Assembly: GCF_900102725.1 (NCBI RefSeq)
Contig: NZ_FNJW01000008.1
Span: 1,426,001 to 1,490,000 of the forward strand
Origin: Carnobacterium viridans
Lineage (GTDB): Bacteria; Bacillota; Bacilli; Lactobacillales; Carnobacteriaceae
DNA length: 64,000 bases
Direction of reading: 5' to 3'
The translations under genes and the position numbers were made by a program. Below the pieces are notes generated by a model. That model made no database searches. It worked only from the letters and a program-made list of their open reading frames with translations, and was not told the origin of the DNA. Below are positions 1 through 8,835 of this stretch, one piece after another (positions within the stretch are counted from its first letter, which is position 1; every line of letters starts with the position of its first letter).

Positions 1-1549
1 TTACACCTTTATTACAATAAGTGACTGTTACTACATCTTTATCCAATTCTGCATTGCTTGATCTTAGTTCTCCTAAAGGAACATGAATGGCTCCTTTGAC
101 ATGTGATTTATCAAAATCTTTTTTAGAACGTGTATCGATAATTTGTAATGTTTCACCACTATTTTGGCGACGTATTAATTCAGCTGGTGTCAACAAGGGG
201 TTACGTTTCAACGCATTATCTAACGCCATACCGGTGTAAAGGACAGGGTCTTTTGTTGTCGCAAATGGTGGTGCATAGGCTAAATCTAAATGGAATAAAT
301 CTTCTGCTTTTGCTTTAAAGGTGATGGCTGTTGCGATTACGTCGATTCGTTTATCTACGCCACCTTGACCAATAGCTTGTGCGCCTAAAATGCGACCAGT
401 TTCTTTATCCGCTAATGCTTTGATCGTTAATTCTTTCCCACCTAAATATTCAGCATGGTCTGGCTTGATATTATATAAAATTTCAACATCATAACCTTCT
501 TTTTTTGCTTCTTTTTCAGTTAATCCTGTTTGACCAACGTGTAGATCAAAGATTCTGAAAATCCCTGTTCCTAAGACACCTCTATGCTCTAAATCTCCAC
601 CAGTAATCACGTCTCCAGCAATCCGTCCCATTTTATTAGCTGTTGATCCTAATGGACGATAGATGGGTTTTCCTGTAATAACGGAGAAACTTTCTGCCAC
701 ATCCCCAACGGCATAAACATCTGGAAGATTGGTTTGCATTTTGTTGTTGACCGCAATTGCTCTTGAAGCTCCCAGTTCTACGCCCATTTCTTTAGCTAAT
801 TCTGTATTTGGACGTACACCTGCTGATAAGATAACGATATCTGGTTCAATTGTAACGCCGTTTGTCGTGATAACTCTCTCTACTGACGTTTCTCCTTCAA
901 TCGTTTTTACCGTGTCGCTAAGGATTAAATTAACGCCTTTTGCACGCATATGCTCTTCTACACGGAAAGTCATATCTGCGTCCATAGGAGGCATGACTTG
1001 ATCTTCTAATTGAACGATTGTTACTTCTAATCCTTTATGGATTAATTGTTCTGTCATTTCTAAACCAATAAATCCAGCACCAATAATCAATGCTTTTTTA
1101 GGTTGTTTAGCTGAATAGGCTCCAATGTCTCGTGCGTCTTGAATATTGCGAACTTGGAACACATTATCATACTCTTTTTGATTAAATGGAGGTGGAGTGA
1201 ATGGAGAAGCCCCTGTAGCAAAAACCAATACATCGTAATTTTCTAGTTTCTTTTCTCCAGAAACAAGATCCGTCACTTCTAACTGTTTCTTGGCTTGATC
1301 AACGTGTGTCACTTTATGCTCGGTGAAAACAGAGACATTGTATCTCTTTTTAAACCATGCTGCATTTCTAGGAGTTAAGGCACTTAATTCTTCCACTTCC
1401 CCACCAATGTGATAAGGAATACCACAAACAGAATAAGAAATATCTTTTCCTTGATCGTATACCACAATTTCAGCTTCTTCAGTATTTCTTCTAGCTTTAG
1501 CTGCTACAGATGTACCAGCTGCTACAGATCCAATAACGACAATTTTCAT
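1..1549 (-). CDS. CoA-disulfide reductase family FAD oxidoreductase with C-terminal rhodanese domain (3' end off window)
   Basis: Reading from the ATG at 1549, an FAD-binding GSVAAGTSVA loop starts at residue 7. The single-cysteine active site SYSVCGIPY (Cys42) is the pattern of CoA-disulfide reductase and Nox-type enzymes. A second dinucleotide fold (IIGAGFIGLE) and the FAD loop with VYAVGD follow. After the dimerisation region a rhodanese domain begins (IIDTRSKKDFDKSH), and its active-site loop YCNKGV is the last thing visible, so only the tail is missing. By family it reduces CoA disulfide or related persulfides with NAD(P)H. It is the last visible gene of the arsenic operon, 35 bp after acr3, which suggests a role in thiol or arsenic stress. 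The exact substrate is inferred. Confidence 0.85.
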   Translation of the reverse strand, partial: MKIVVIGSVAAGTSVAAKARRNTEEAEIVVYDQGKDISYSVCGIPYHIGGEVEELSALTPRNAAWFKKRYNVSVFTEHKVTHVDQAKKQLEVTDLVSGEKKLENYDVLVFATGASPFTPPPFNQKEYDNVFQVRNIQDARDIGAYSAKQPKKALIIGAGFIGLEMTEQLIHKGLEVTIVQLEDQVMPPMDADMTFRVEEHMRAKGVNLILSDTVKTIEGETSVERVITTNGVTIEPDIVILSAGVRPNTELAKEMGVELGASRAIAVNNKMQTNLPDVYAVGDVAESFSVITGKPIYRPLGSTANKMGRIAGDVITGGDLEHRGVLGTGIFRIFDLHVGQTGLTEKEAKKEGYDVEILYNIKPDHAEYLGGKELTIKALADKETGRILGAQAIGQGGVDKRIDVIATAITFKAKAEDLFHLDLAYAPPFATTKDPVLYTGMALDNALKRNPLLTPAELIRRQNSGETLQIIDTRSKKDFDKSHVKGAIHVPLGELRSSNAELDKDVVTVTYCNKGV

Positions 1550-1584
1550 TTTTTTCGCCTCTTTTCATTTAATTTAAACAATGC

Positions 1585-2664
1585 TTAATATTCATATCCG
1601 TCGAACCAATGTTTTGTTTTATTTGAAAATTTAACTAATAAAAGCATAACAGGAACCTCTACTAATACTCCCACAACGGTTGCTAAAGTTGCACCAGAAT
1701 TTAATCCAAACAACGCAATTGAGACAGCTACAGCAAGTTCAAAAAAGTTACTTGTTCCGACCATGGCTGCGGGTGCTACTATTGAGAATGGTAGTTTACA
1801 CGCTTTAGCTCCACCATAACCAAGAATGAATATGACAATATTTTGAACAATTAGTGGAATAGCAATTAATAAAATATGGAATGGATTACTTAGAATTCGT
1901 TCACCTTGGAATGAAAAGATAATAACTAAAGTTAGTAGTAAACCAATTCGAGTTGTGCCATCAAATTTATTCACAAAATCTTTTTCAAAATAATCGTCAC
2001 CTTTTTGCTTAACGACTTTTTTTCTGACAACAATTCCTAAAACTAAAGGAATAACAATAAAGACAAAAATGGAGAGTAAAAGTGTATTGATAGGGACAGA
2101 TACGTTACCTATACCCAGTAAAAGTGCCACAATTGGAGCATATAAAAAGAGAACAATAATATCATTGATAGACACTTGCAATAAAGTGTATGCTGGATCA
2201 CCTTTTGTTAGTTCACTCCAGACAAATACCATAGCCGTACAAGGAGCTGCCCCTAAAAGAATCGCACCAGCTATGTATTCATTGGCTAGTTCTGGACTTA
2301 AAAACGGTCTGAATACTACCAAAAAGAAAAAGGCAGAAATTCCATACATGGTAAATGGTTTAATTAACCAGTTTACTACGGTAGTTAAGATTAATCCTTT
2401 GGGTTTTTTTGTTGCATTTACAATACTGCTAAAATCAATTTTTAACATCATTGGGAAAATCATTAACCAAATTAAAATAGCTGTTGGAATTGATACATTA
2501 TAATACTCAAATTGACTTAAAAAATCAGGAATTACAGGAACAAATTGCCCTATTAATACACCTACAATCATTGATAAAGCAACCCATAAACTTAAATAAC
2601 GTTCCCAAAGTCCAATTCCATTTTCTTTATTCGATACTTTTTCTTTTAAAGCTGATTCTTTCAT
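1585..2664 (-). CDS. acr3: ACR3-family arsenite efflux permease
   Basis: A 359-residue integral membrane protein with about ten hydrophobic segments, the usual length for ACR3 carriers of the bile/arsenite/riboflavin transporter superfamily. The characteristic GAAPCTAMVFVWSEL segment around residue 140 holds the conserved cysteine of ACR3 proteins. It should export As(III), and perhaps Sb(III), across the cytoplasmic membrane, energised by proton motive force or by the ArsA ATPase encoded upstream. The start is supported by GGAGG six bases before the ATG. It follows arsR by 33 bp in the same operon. Confidence 0.93.
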   Translation of the reverse strand: MKESALKEKVSNKENGIGLWERYLSLWVALSMIVGVLIGQFVPVIPDFLSQFEYYNVSIPTAILIWLMIFPMMLKIDFSSIVNATKKPKGLILTTVVNWLIKPFTMYGISAFFFLVVFRPFLSPELANEYIAGAILLGAAPCTAMVFVWSELTKGDPAYTLLQVSINDIIVLFLYAPIVALLLGIGNVSVPINTLLLSIFVFIVIPLVLGIVVRKKVVKQKGDDYFEKDFVNKFDGTTRIGLLLTLVIIFSFQGERILSNPFHILLIAIPLIVQNIVIFILGYGGAKACKLPFSIVAPAAMVGTSNFFELAVAVSIALFGLNSGATLATVVGVLVEVPVMLLLVKFSNKTKHWFDGYEY

Positions 2665-2697
2665 GATTTTCCTCCAATAATAATCGTATTTAATTTT

Positions 2698-3042
2698 TTA
2701 ACGAGAAACAAAAGAAGATAAACTTTTTGCTTCTTTTTGAATGCCTTCAGTCTCACAAATACATTCAGATGAATGTGTTAATAAATGAATGGATCCTTGA
2801 ATGTATTGCTGGGCTACTTGCTCGTTAATTGAGTAATGTTGCCAAGTCCCTCTTTTTTCGGCTGTAACTAAGCCAGCTTCTACTAATATCTTAATATGGT
2901 GAGACAAAGTAGGTTGAGTAAAATCAAAATGTTCTAAAATATCACACGCACACATTTCTCCGCACGACAACATATCCAATATTTTTACGCGTTTTGGCTC
3001 CGAAAGTGCTTTGGCAACCTTCGCATATTCTTCGTAAGTCAT
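2698..3042 (-). CDS. arsR: ArsR-family arsenic-responsive repressor
   Basis: A 114-residue winged-helix SmtB/ArsR protein. The metalloid-sensing motif EMCACDIL near residue 30 matches the CxC As(III) site of ArsR and is followed by the recognition helix TQPTLSHHIKIL. A Cys-containing C-terminal tail (SSECICETEG) adds more thiols. It should repress the operon and dissociate upon binding As(III). Unusually it is the fourth gene here and not the first, so autoregulation would act on the promoter upstream of arsD about 2.6 kb away. An AAGGAG ribosome site precedes the ATG. Confidence 0.93.
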   Translation of the reverse strand: MTYEEYAKVAKALSEPKRVKILDMLSCGEMCACDILEHFDFTQPTLSHHIKILVEAGLVTAEKRGTWQHYSINEQVAQQYIQGSIHLLTHSSECICETEGIQKEAKSLSSFVSR

Positions 3043-3064
3043 TTTTATTCTCCTTTCTACTTAA

Positions 3065-3400
3065 TTACAGTGAGACTTCTGCTTCTTCCAAGCATAGATT
3101 CAGCCACTTAGATAGTTCTTTATTAGTTGGATAGTCGTTAATTTTAACAACTGTTTCATCATTCAATACCGTTATAGGCAAACAGTCAATCCCTTTTTCT
3201 TGGATTAACTGCGTTACCGTTTGATTTCGAACGAATGAGTCCGGATTGGCACTTAAATTATATCGAATGAATTGTTTCCCTTTTATCTTCCGTATTTGTT
3301 GAAAGAGACTTGTTATACGGATCAGATTTCCATCTACAGAAGGTCCACAAACGCCTGTGCTACAGCACATTGGAGGTTCATAAAGAGTTATTTTATCCAC
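3065..3400 (-). CDS. arsD: ArsD-like metallochaperone, short-tail form
   Basis: An ArsD protein with the MCCSTGVCGPSVD metal-binding region (three N-terminal cysteines, as in the Cys12/13/18 set). I chose the GTG at 3400 because its product aligns with the start of the other ArsD and it has a purine-rich GAAGAG site; a GTG at 3421 would add seven residues. ArsD hands As(III) to ArsA. This copy lacks the C-terminal vicinal cysteine pairs seen in the copy at 5182-5547 and ends in an acidic stretch. It sits between arsA and arsR. Confidence 0.88.
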   Translation of the reverse strand: MDKITLYEPPMCCSTGVCGPSVDGNLIRITSLFQQIRKIKGKQFIRYNLSANPDSFVRNQTVTQLIQEKGIDCLPITVLNDETVVKINDYPTNKELSKWLNLCLEEAEVSL

Positions 3401-3430
3401 TTTTATTCTCTTCCCTTCCACTAATTGATT

Positions 3431-5167
3431 CTAAAATTGCGATATGGATTTCCCTTTCACTTCAGTAGAATGCCACTCGACTACCGCAAAATGATCATTG
3501 GATAGTTCTGCTACTTTATTGATCCAAGTAACCTCGCTTTGAGCACGAGCTCTTAATACGTCATTCGTTGTACCACTTGTTAGCATACTATTGTTTATGA
3601 CCCACCAAGTATGAGCGATTTTAGCACGATTTAAATCTTCTTGTAGGCGCATAGATTCATATACTGGTGTATTTTCAGGTAAAGTAACCATGACAACTTC
3701 GGTTTGTTCTGGATCTTGTAAGACTGGCAACAGTCTACGAACGGACTCAGGAACTTCACCAGAAGTTCGTTCCACTTCTTTAGCATAGCTTTGAGAGGAA
3801 TCTAATAACAATAAAGTGTGTCCAGTTGGGGCGGTATCAATGACGACTACATCGCAATCAACTGTAGCGACAATCTCTGCAAATCGTCTGAAAACGGCAA
3901 TTTCTTGAGTACAAGGCGAGCGTAAATCTTCTTCAACATAATCCAATTCCTCAGAAGACATTGTTTTACGGGCTGTAGCTAACACTTCTTCCTTATAATC
4001 CTGTAATTCTTTTTTCTCGTCGATATGGCTCATTTTAATTGAATCCGATTCTTTTATTACAAATCCCAAATGAGCAGCAGGATCTGTTGTTGCTAAATGA
4101 ACTTTTTTTCCTTTGGCTGCCAATCCCGTTGCTAGTGTAGCAGCAATCGTAGTTTTACCAACGCCACCTTTACCCATAGTGAAAACAACTTTTTTATTTG
4201 TACGATCTAATTCATCTACAATGTGTTGTAATTTAGGGTAATCCATTACTTCTGGAGCTTCTACAACGGCATTTGTTTGATCTGATGTTAAAAGTAATCG
4301 TAAGTTTTCAACACCTGTTACGCTATATGAGCGTAATGGAACGATAAATTTTGAAAATTGTTTCAAATTTTCAGGCATATTTTTTAACGTTAATTGTTGT
4401 TCATCATAAATCTTTTGAGAAATGTTATCTGTCGGTCTTTCTAATAAACCATTGATAATTAATTGTTGATTTAACACACCGATTTCTTTTAATTCTTCAG
4501 AAGCTCTATTCGCTTCTACCAGTGGTCCGTTTTGTGGACGTGTCACTAACATTAAGGTTGTTTTTGTACCTTCTGATAATGTGTTTACTGCGTGTTTATA
4601 CATTTCTTGCTTATCTCCAAGTCCAGAGAGCTGACCCATACATGAAACACCAGTAGTGTTTTCATCCAAAAAGTTACTCCAAGCAGAAGGCAGTTGCAAC
4701 ATTCTTAATGTATGCCCCGTAGGGGCAGTATCAAAAATAATGTGATCATATTGAGCTTCAACTTCTGGATTCGTTAAAAATCCAGCAAATTCATTAAATG
4801 ACGCAATTTCAACGGTACAAGAACCTAATAATTGTTCTTCCATGTTGGCTACAGCTGATTCAGGTAAAACTCCTCTATACGGACCAACAACACTTTCCAT
4901 ATAGTCACGTGCAGCAGTAATTGGATCAAAGTTCGCTACTGTTAATCCCTTAACTTCTGGAATTTCTAAGCCGTTGTTCGTTAATTCTTTCTCAAAAACA
5001 TCTTGTAAATTACTCGCGGGATCCGTACTCACTAACATAACGTTCTTTCCACTATCCGCTAAAGAAACTGCGGTAGCACAAGCTGTAGATGTTTTTCCTA
5101 CTCCGCCTTTACCAGTAAAGAAAAGATATTTTGTAAGGTTTAATTGTTCTGGTTGATAATTTTTCAT
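3431..5167 (-). CDS. arsA: ArsA arsenite-stimulated ATPase, two-domain
   Basis: 578 residues made of two homologous ArsA/GET3 ATPase halves. The first P-loop is FTGKGGVGKTSTA near residue 16 and the second FTMGKGGVGKTTIA near residue 330; each half repeats an IDTAPTGHTLR/L signature. Cysteines in VSCMGQLSG, LLGSCTVEI and SPCTQEI fit the metalloid site at the domain interface. It takes As(III) from ArsD and energises efflux; the natural partner of ArsA is normally ArsB, but pairing with ACR3 occurs in many Firmicutes. The ATG has AGGAGG upstream and lies 14 bp after the first arsD. Confidence 0.95.
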   Translation of the reverse strand: MKNYQPEQLNLTKYLFFTGKGGVGKTSTACATAVSLADSGKNVMLVSTDPASNLQDVFEKELTNNGLEIPEVKGLTVANFDPITAARDYMESVVGPYRGVLPESAVANMEEQLLGSCTVEIASFNEFAGFLTNPEVEAQYDHIIFDTAPTGHTLRMLQLPSAWSNFLDENTTGVSCMGQLSGLGDKQEMYKHAVNTLSEGTKTTLMLVTRPQNGPLVEANRASEELKEIGVLNQQLIINGLLERPTDNISQKIYDEQQLTLKNMPENLKQFSKFIVPLRSYSVTGVENLRLLLTSDQTNAVVEAPEVMDYPKLQHIVDELDRTNKKVVFTMGKGGVGKTTIAATLATGLAAKGKKVHLATTDPAAHLGFVIKESDSIKMSHIDEKKELQDYKEEVLATARKTMSSEELDYVEEDLRSPCTQEIAVFRRFAEIVATVDCDVVVIDTAPTGHTLLLLDSSQSYAKEVERTSGEVPESVRRLLPVLQDPEQTEVVMVTLPENTPVYESMRLQEDLNRAKIAHTWWVINNSMLTSGTTNDVLRARAQSEVTWINKVAELSNDHFAVVEWHSTEVKGKSISQF

Positions 5168-5181
5168 TTTTTAAAATCCTC

Positions 5182-5547
5182 CTAACAACATCCTGAGTTT
5201 GATCCACAGCAGCCACCGTCATTTGATTCCACTGGGACAAATCTAACTCCTGTAAAAGCAGTTATTTCTTCGATTGAAGGGTATCCTCCAAATTTAACTA
5301 TCACACCATTTAATAGTGTTGCTGGCAACGCATCAGCGCCCTTTTCTTGCAATAATTTACTCATTTGTTCGTTTTCTACAAATGTTTGAGGATCACTAGA
5401 TAAATTGTATCTTTTAGCTTGAAATCCCTCTAATGTATCTAAAGCGTTCATAACTGAAGTAATTTGTAATAAGTCTTCATTTACAGCTGGTCCACATACA
5501 CCTGTGCTACAGCACATTGCTGGTTCAAATAATGCTAATTCTGTCAT
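5182..5547 (-). CDS. arsD: ArsD metallochaperone/co-repressor, Cys-rich tail
   Basis: A 121-residue ArsD with FEPAMCCSTGVCGPAVN at the N terminus and a C-terminal tail GGCCGSNSGCC that supplies two vicinal Cys pairs, as in plasmid R773 ArsD. The start at 5547 has AAGGAG at a good distance; an upstream in-frame ATG at 5613 overlaps the promoter and is unlikely. It is the first gene of the operon, delivering As(III) to ArsA and possibly acting as a weak second regulator. Confidence 0.92.
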   Translation of the reverse strand: MTELALFEPAMCCSTGVCGPAVNEDLLQITSVMNALDTLEGFQAKRYNLSSDPQTFVENEQMSKLLQEKGADALPATLLNGVIVKFGGYPSIEEITAFTGVRFVPVESNDGGCCGSNSGCC

Positions 5548-5611
5548 AATTTTTTTGCTCCTTTGTAGAGAATTTATTTTGACACTAATACATATACAAT
5601 CGTCTATATAC

Positions 5612-5640
5612 AATATAGAACTTTATCTATCTATAGTCAA
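5612..5640 (-). promoter_or_regulatory. Promoter of the arsenic operon
   Basis: Read on the minus strand, TTGACT (5635-5640) is followed by 17 bp and TATATT (5612-5617), a near-consensus sigma-A promoter about 65 bp before arsD. AT-rich repeats around it (TATAGATAGATA, then TATATAGAC..TTGTATAT) are a plausible ArsR operator, but I cannot define it exactly. Confidence 0.7.
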
Positions 5641-5743
5641 TAAAAAATAATTTTGAGTAATTGTACTAGCTTAAATTCCTGCCGCCATCTCTAAGAGTAC
5701 CTCTGATTAGCAAAAAAATAACCTCAAAATATCAAGGTTCTGA

Positions 5744-5771
5744 ATACATGATTCTATGTAATTTTATGTAT
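5744..5771. repeat. 28-bp dif-like site, left of acetyltransferase cassette
   Basis: Imperfect dyad with an 11-6-11 layout: left arm ATACATGATTC, spacer TATGTA, right arm ATTTTATGTAT. The left arm is identical to that at 6534, in direct orientation. The layout resembles Xer recombinase sites; no protein evidence links them. Confidence 0.5.
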
Positions 5772-5936
5772 CGAAGAGATGCTATACTAATAATCAATAG
5801 TTTTGTCATTATTCGTTTATATTTCATATTTCTTATACTAATATTTAAATTTATTTCTCAAGTATTTTTGAGTTTTTTATCTTATAATTAAATAATATAT
5901 TTTTCATTTTACCAACTTTTAAATAGGAGGAAAACT

Positions 5937-6491
5937 ATGAAACATAAAGGAACGCAGTCATTAGAATCACATCGTTTGATTTTAAGGAAATTTAAGTTGG
6001 AAGATACAGATATGATGTATCAAAACTGGTCAAGAGATGAACAGGTAACAAAATTTTTAACTTGGCCTACTCATAAAAATGTTCAAGAAACCCATTCTCT
6101 ATTAGAATATTGGATTTCAGAATACATAGAACCAGAAACATACAGATGGTGCATTTCTTTAAAAGATAATAAGGAGCCAATTGGCAGTATTAGCGTCGTT
6201 TCATTCAACCCTAAAGTAGATTCTTTAGAAATTGGTTACTGTATTGGTCGAGACTACTGGAACCAAGGTTTTACAACCGAAGCAGTTCAAACAGTAGTGG
6301 ATTTCTTGTTTTCACAAGTTTCTATTAATCGTATTGAAGCGCATGTCGATCCACGAAATATAGGATCTGGATCAGTATTAGTAAAGTCTAGTTTTAGATA
6401 CACTGGTTTAAGAAGACAAGTAGCAGTTAATAATATGGGTATATGTGATGTCATTACATATGAAATCTTAAAAGAAGATTATATAAATTAA
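5937..6491 (+). CDS. GNAT-family N-acetyltransferase, RimJ/RimL type
   Basis: 184 residues with the RimJ/RimL pattern: an N-terminal LESHRLILRKFKLEDTD strand-turn, the acetyl-CoA region IGYCIGRDYWNQGFTTEAV and a late NIGSGSVLVKSSFRYTG segment. It should transfer an acetyl group from acetyl-CoA to an amine, either a protein N terminus or a small molecule or drug; the substrate cannot be told. AGGAGG lies 7 bp before the ATG. It is alone on the plus strand between two opposing metal operons and between two direct 28-bp dif-like repeats, which suggests it arrived as a cassette. Confidence 0.88.
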   Translation: MKHKGTQSLESHRLILRKFKLEDTDMMYQNWSRDEQVTKFLTWPTHKNVQETHSLLEYWISEYIEPETYRWCISLKDNKEPIGSISVVSFNPKVDSLEIGYCIGRDYWNQGFTTEAVQTVVDFLFSQVSINRIEAHVDPRNIGSGSVLVKSSFRYTGLRRQVAVNNMGICDVITYEILKEDYIN

Positions 6492-6492
6492 A

Positions 6493-6530
6493 AAAGGCAC
6501 TACTGCTTTTTAGCAGAAATGCTTTTTTTC
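6493..6530 (+). terminator. Possible terminator after acetyltransferase
   Basis: A CTGC-TTTTTA-GCAG core hairpin within GGCACTACTGC..GCAGAAATGC, followed by a run of seven T. The stem is short, so this is tentative. Confidence 0.45.
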
Positions 6531-6533
6531 TCA

Positions 6534-6561
6534 ATACATGATTCTATCCAATTTCATGTGT
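6534..6561. repeat. 28-bp dif-like site, right of acetyltransferase cassette
   Basis: Left arm ATACATGATTC (identical to 5744-5754), spacer TATCCA, right arm ATTTCATGTGT. It lies just after the acetyltransferase terminator. Confidence 0.5.
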
Positions 6562-6672
6562 TACAACTTAATAGGAATTTAAATTTTATTATTAGATTTT
6601 TTAATCATTTACACGAAAATTAATTTTATAAAGAGCATACTCTATACTCTTATTTTTTTTTCAAGAACTCAA

Positions 6673-6718
6673 AAAAGCGGAAACTCCCAGAATTTTAAAT
6701 CTGGGAGTTTCCGCTTTT
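6673..6718. terminator. Strong bidirectional terminator
   Basis: A perfect 19-bp stem (6673-6691 with 6700-6718), outer part AAAAGCGGAAACTCCC, around an 8-base loop, with A/T runs at both ends. It would stop the minus-strand ATPase transcript and also plus-strand transcripts. Confidence 0.9.
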
Positions 6719-6806
6719 GTCATTTCAAGGATGGACTATTGTCTCAGCCTCTTCTAATTTATTCTTAAGATATTTTTACTGTCTCTGCAGGTGCTGATAC
6801 TTCTTT

Positions 6807-8669
6807 TTATTCTTTTCGACCTTTCAACTTATACTTCATTAATCTCATGGCATTGAAAATTACCACCAGGATACTACCTTCATGAACCAACATTCCGATA
6901 GACATATTCATCCATTCGCTGAAGAAGACGCTGGTCAACAAGACCAACACTACTCCAATTGAAATCGCGATATTTTGTTTCATATTATTTGCGGTGGCTT
7001 TTACTATTCCTAATGCGTGAGGCAAGTTGCTGAAGTTCGAGTTCATTAAAACGACATCGGATGTTTCAATCGCTACGTCCGTTCCGCTTCCCATTGCGAT
7101 GCCAATGTCTGCTAAAGCTAAGGACGGACTATCGTTAACGCCATCTCCAACAAAGGCTACAATTTGACCACGTTGTTGAAGTTTTCCGATATAAGCCGAT
7201 TTGTCTTCCGGCAACATGTGGCCGTGAGCTTCGGTCAAACCAAGTTCGCCGGCGACCACATCAACGGTTCCTTGGTTATCTCCTGAAAGAACGACTAGAT
7301 TTTTCACGCCCAAGTCTTTTAATTCCTGCAAATTAGCTTTCACACCCGGACGGACTTGATCGCGAATGCCCATCAGTACTTTTAATTCACCGTCGACCGC
7401 TGTCAAAACGAGAGAGTTCCCTTGTTGTTCAAACCGTTTGACATCTTTTTGCACTTTTTTGCTGAGAGTGACCTTTTCTTTTTCCATCAAGGCCACATTC
7501 CCAACAGCCACTCTATGTCCAGCTACACTTGAAACGATTCCGCCGCCTTTCACGACTTCAGTTCCTTCAACAGGATAAAAGTTTGTTTCTCCAATTTGAT
7601 TTAAGACCGCTTTTGCTAATGGATGATCTGATTCCCGTTCCACACTGGCCAGATAGCCAAGCGTTTCAGCAGAATCTTTTTCATACAGTTCAGTCGCTGC
7701 AACGGTTGGGTTTCCGACAGTTAAAGTACCTGTCTTATCAAATACAATTGTATCCACATTGCTGAAGTCTTGAATGACTTCACTCCCTTTTAAAAGAACA
7801 CCGTTACGAGCACCATTCCCAATACCGGCAACGTTTGAGACAGGCACTCCGATAACTAATGCGCCTGGGCAACCTAGAACCAAGATGGTGATTGCTAACT
7901 CAATATTTTGACTGAACGCCCATACAACAATTGCCAGAACCAAGACAGCTGGTGTGTAGTATTTAGAAAAGCGATCAATGAACCGTTCCGCTTCGGATTT
8001 AGAATCTTGTGCTTCTTCCACGAGTTCAATAATTTTTCCAAATGTGGTGTCCTCACCAACTCGGTCAGCTCTGATTTGAATCGTTCCGTTTTCTAAAATG
8101 GTTCCTGCAAAAACTTCTGCATCAGCTAGCTTGTTGACCGGAACAGCTTCACCTGTAATGCTAGCTTCATTGATATGCCCTTCACCCGTAAGGACTGTGC
8201 CATCTACTGGAACTTTCGCACCCGTTTTAACGAGCAAGATATCCCCTTCATCTACATCATCCACTTCTACTTCTTCAAATTCGCCATTATCCATTTGTTT
8301 CAAGGCGCTTTCGGGTGCCATTTCAGTCAATTCTTTGATAGCAGATCGCGTTTGGTTCAATGTTCGTTGTTCCAAGTAGTGTCCGAATAAGAATAAGAAC
8401 GTGACAATAGCCGATTCTTCATAATTTTGAATAAAAAGCGCACCAATCGCTGCAATACTGACTAAGACATCAATACTGATGACTTTGACTTTCATTGCTT
8501 GAAACGCTTGAATGGCAATTGGCGTAATCCCAAAGACAGAGGCGATGATCAAAGACCACTCTGAAAGTCCTACGTTTTCTAAAACAAAGTGACTGAAGAA
8601 ACCGAGTGCGATTAACAATCCACTGATGACGGTGATAACATTTTTCTTGCTTAATATATATTGTTGCAT
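6807..8669 (-). CDS. Heavy-metal P1B-type ATPase with CPG motif
   Basis: 620 residues from the ATG at 8669, which has GGAGGG upstream; a TTG 15 bp earlier overlaps that site and was rejected. It has no N-terminal HMA domain. Order: membrane helices, actuator TGEAVPV, the transmembrane motif LGCPGALVIG (Cys267), the phosphorylation site DKTGT (Asp311), the HP-type SDHPLA and GDGVNDSPSLA. CPG replaces the usual CPC, CPH or SPC, so the cation cannot be assigned from the known classes; Cd/Zn or Fe/Mn are possible. Its promoter carries an Fnr-type box and the HMA protein encoded just upstream is a likely partner. Confidence 0.88.
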   Translation of the reverse strand: MQQYILSKKNVITVISGLLIALGFFSHFVLENVGLSEWSLIIASVFGITPIAIQAFQAMKVKVISIDVLVSIAAIGALFIQNYEESAIVTFLFLFGHYLEQRTLNQTRSAIKELTEMAPESALKQMDNGEFEEVEVDDVDEGDILLVKTGAKVPVDGTVLTGEGHINEASITGEAVPVNKLADAEVFAGTILENGTIQIRADRVGEDTTFGKIIELVEEAQDSKSEAERFIDRFSKYYTPAVLVLAIVVWAFSQNIELAITILVLGCPGALVIGVPVSNVAGIGNGARNGVLLKGSEVIQDFSNVDTIVFDKTGTLTVGNPTVAATELYEKDSAETLGYLASVERESDHPLAKAVLNQIGETNFYPVEGTEVVKGGGIVSSVAGHRVAVGNVALMEKEKVTLSKKVQKDVKRFEQQGNSLVLTAVDGELKVLMGIRDQVRPGVKANLQELKDLGVKNLVVLSGDNQGTVDVVAGELGLTEAHGHMLPEDKSAYIGKLQQRGQIVAFVGDGVNDSPSLALADIGIAMGSGTDVAIETSDVVLMNSNFSNLPHALGIVKATANNMKQNIAISIGVVLVLLTSVFFSEWMNMSIGMLVHEGSILVVIFNAMRLMKYKLKGRKE

Positions 8670-8712
8670 GCTTTTTCCCTCCAAATTTAATTTCTCTTTT
8701 ATTGATAAACAC

Positions 8713-8754
8713 AGTATAAGATAATTGCCTAAGTAATTAATTGACTGACATCAA
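8713..8754 (-). promoter_or_regulatory. Fnr-type box promoter of the P-type ATPase
   Basis: On the minus strand the box TTGATGTCAGTCAA (8741-8754) lies 22 bp before TATACT (8713-8718). With a start site about 7 bp past the -10, the box centre falls near -41.5, the class II activator position. Confidence 0.75.
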
Positions 8755-8835
8755 GTTTTGAAAAAATACGTGTCCCTTTTCACTATTTTTTTGATCTAAC
8801 AGCCTCAATGACACTTATTCCTCTTTACAGTTATA

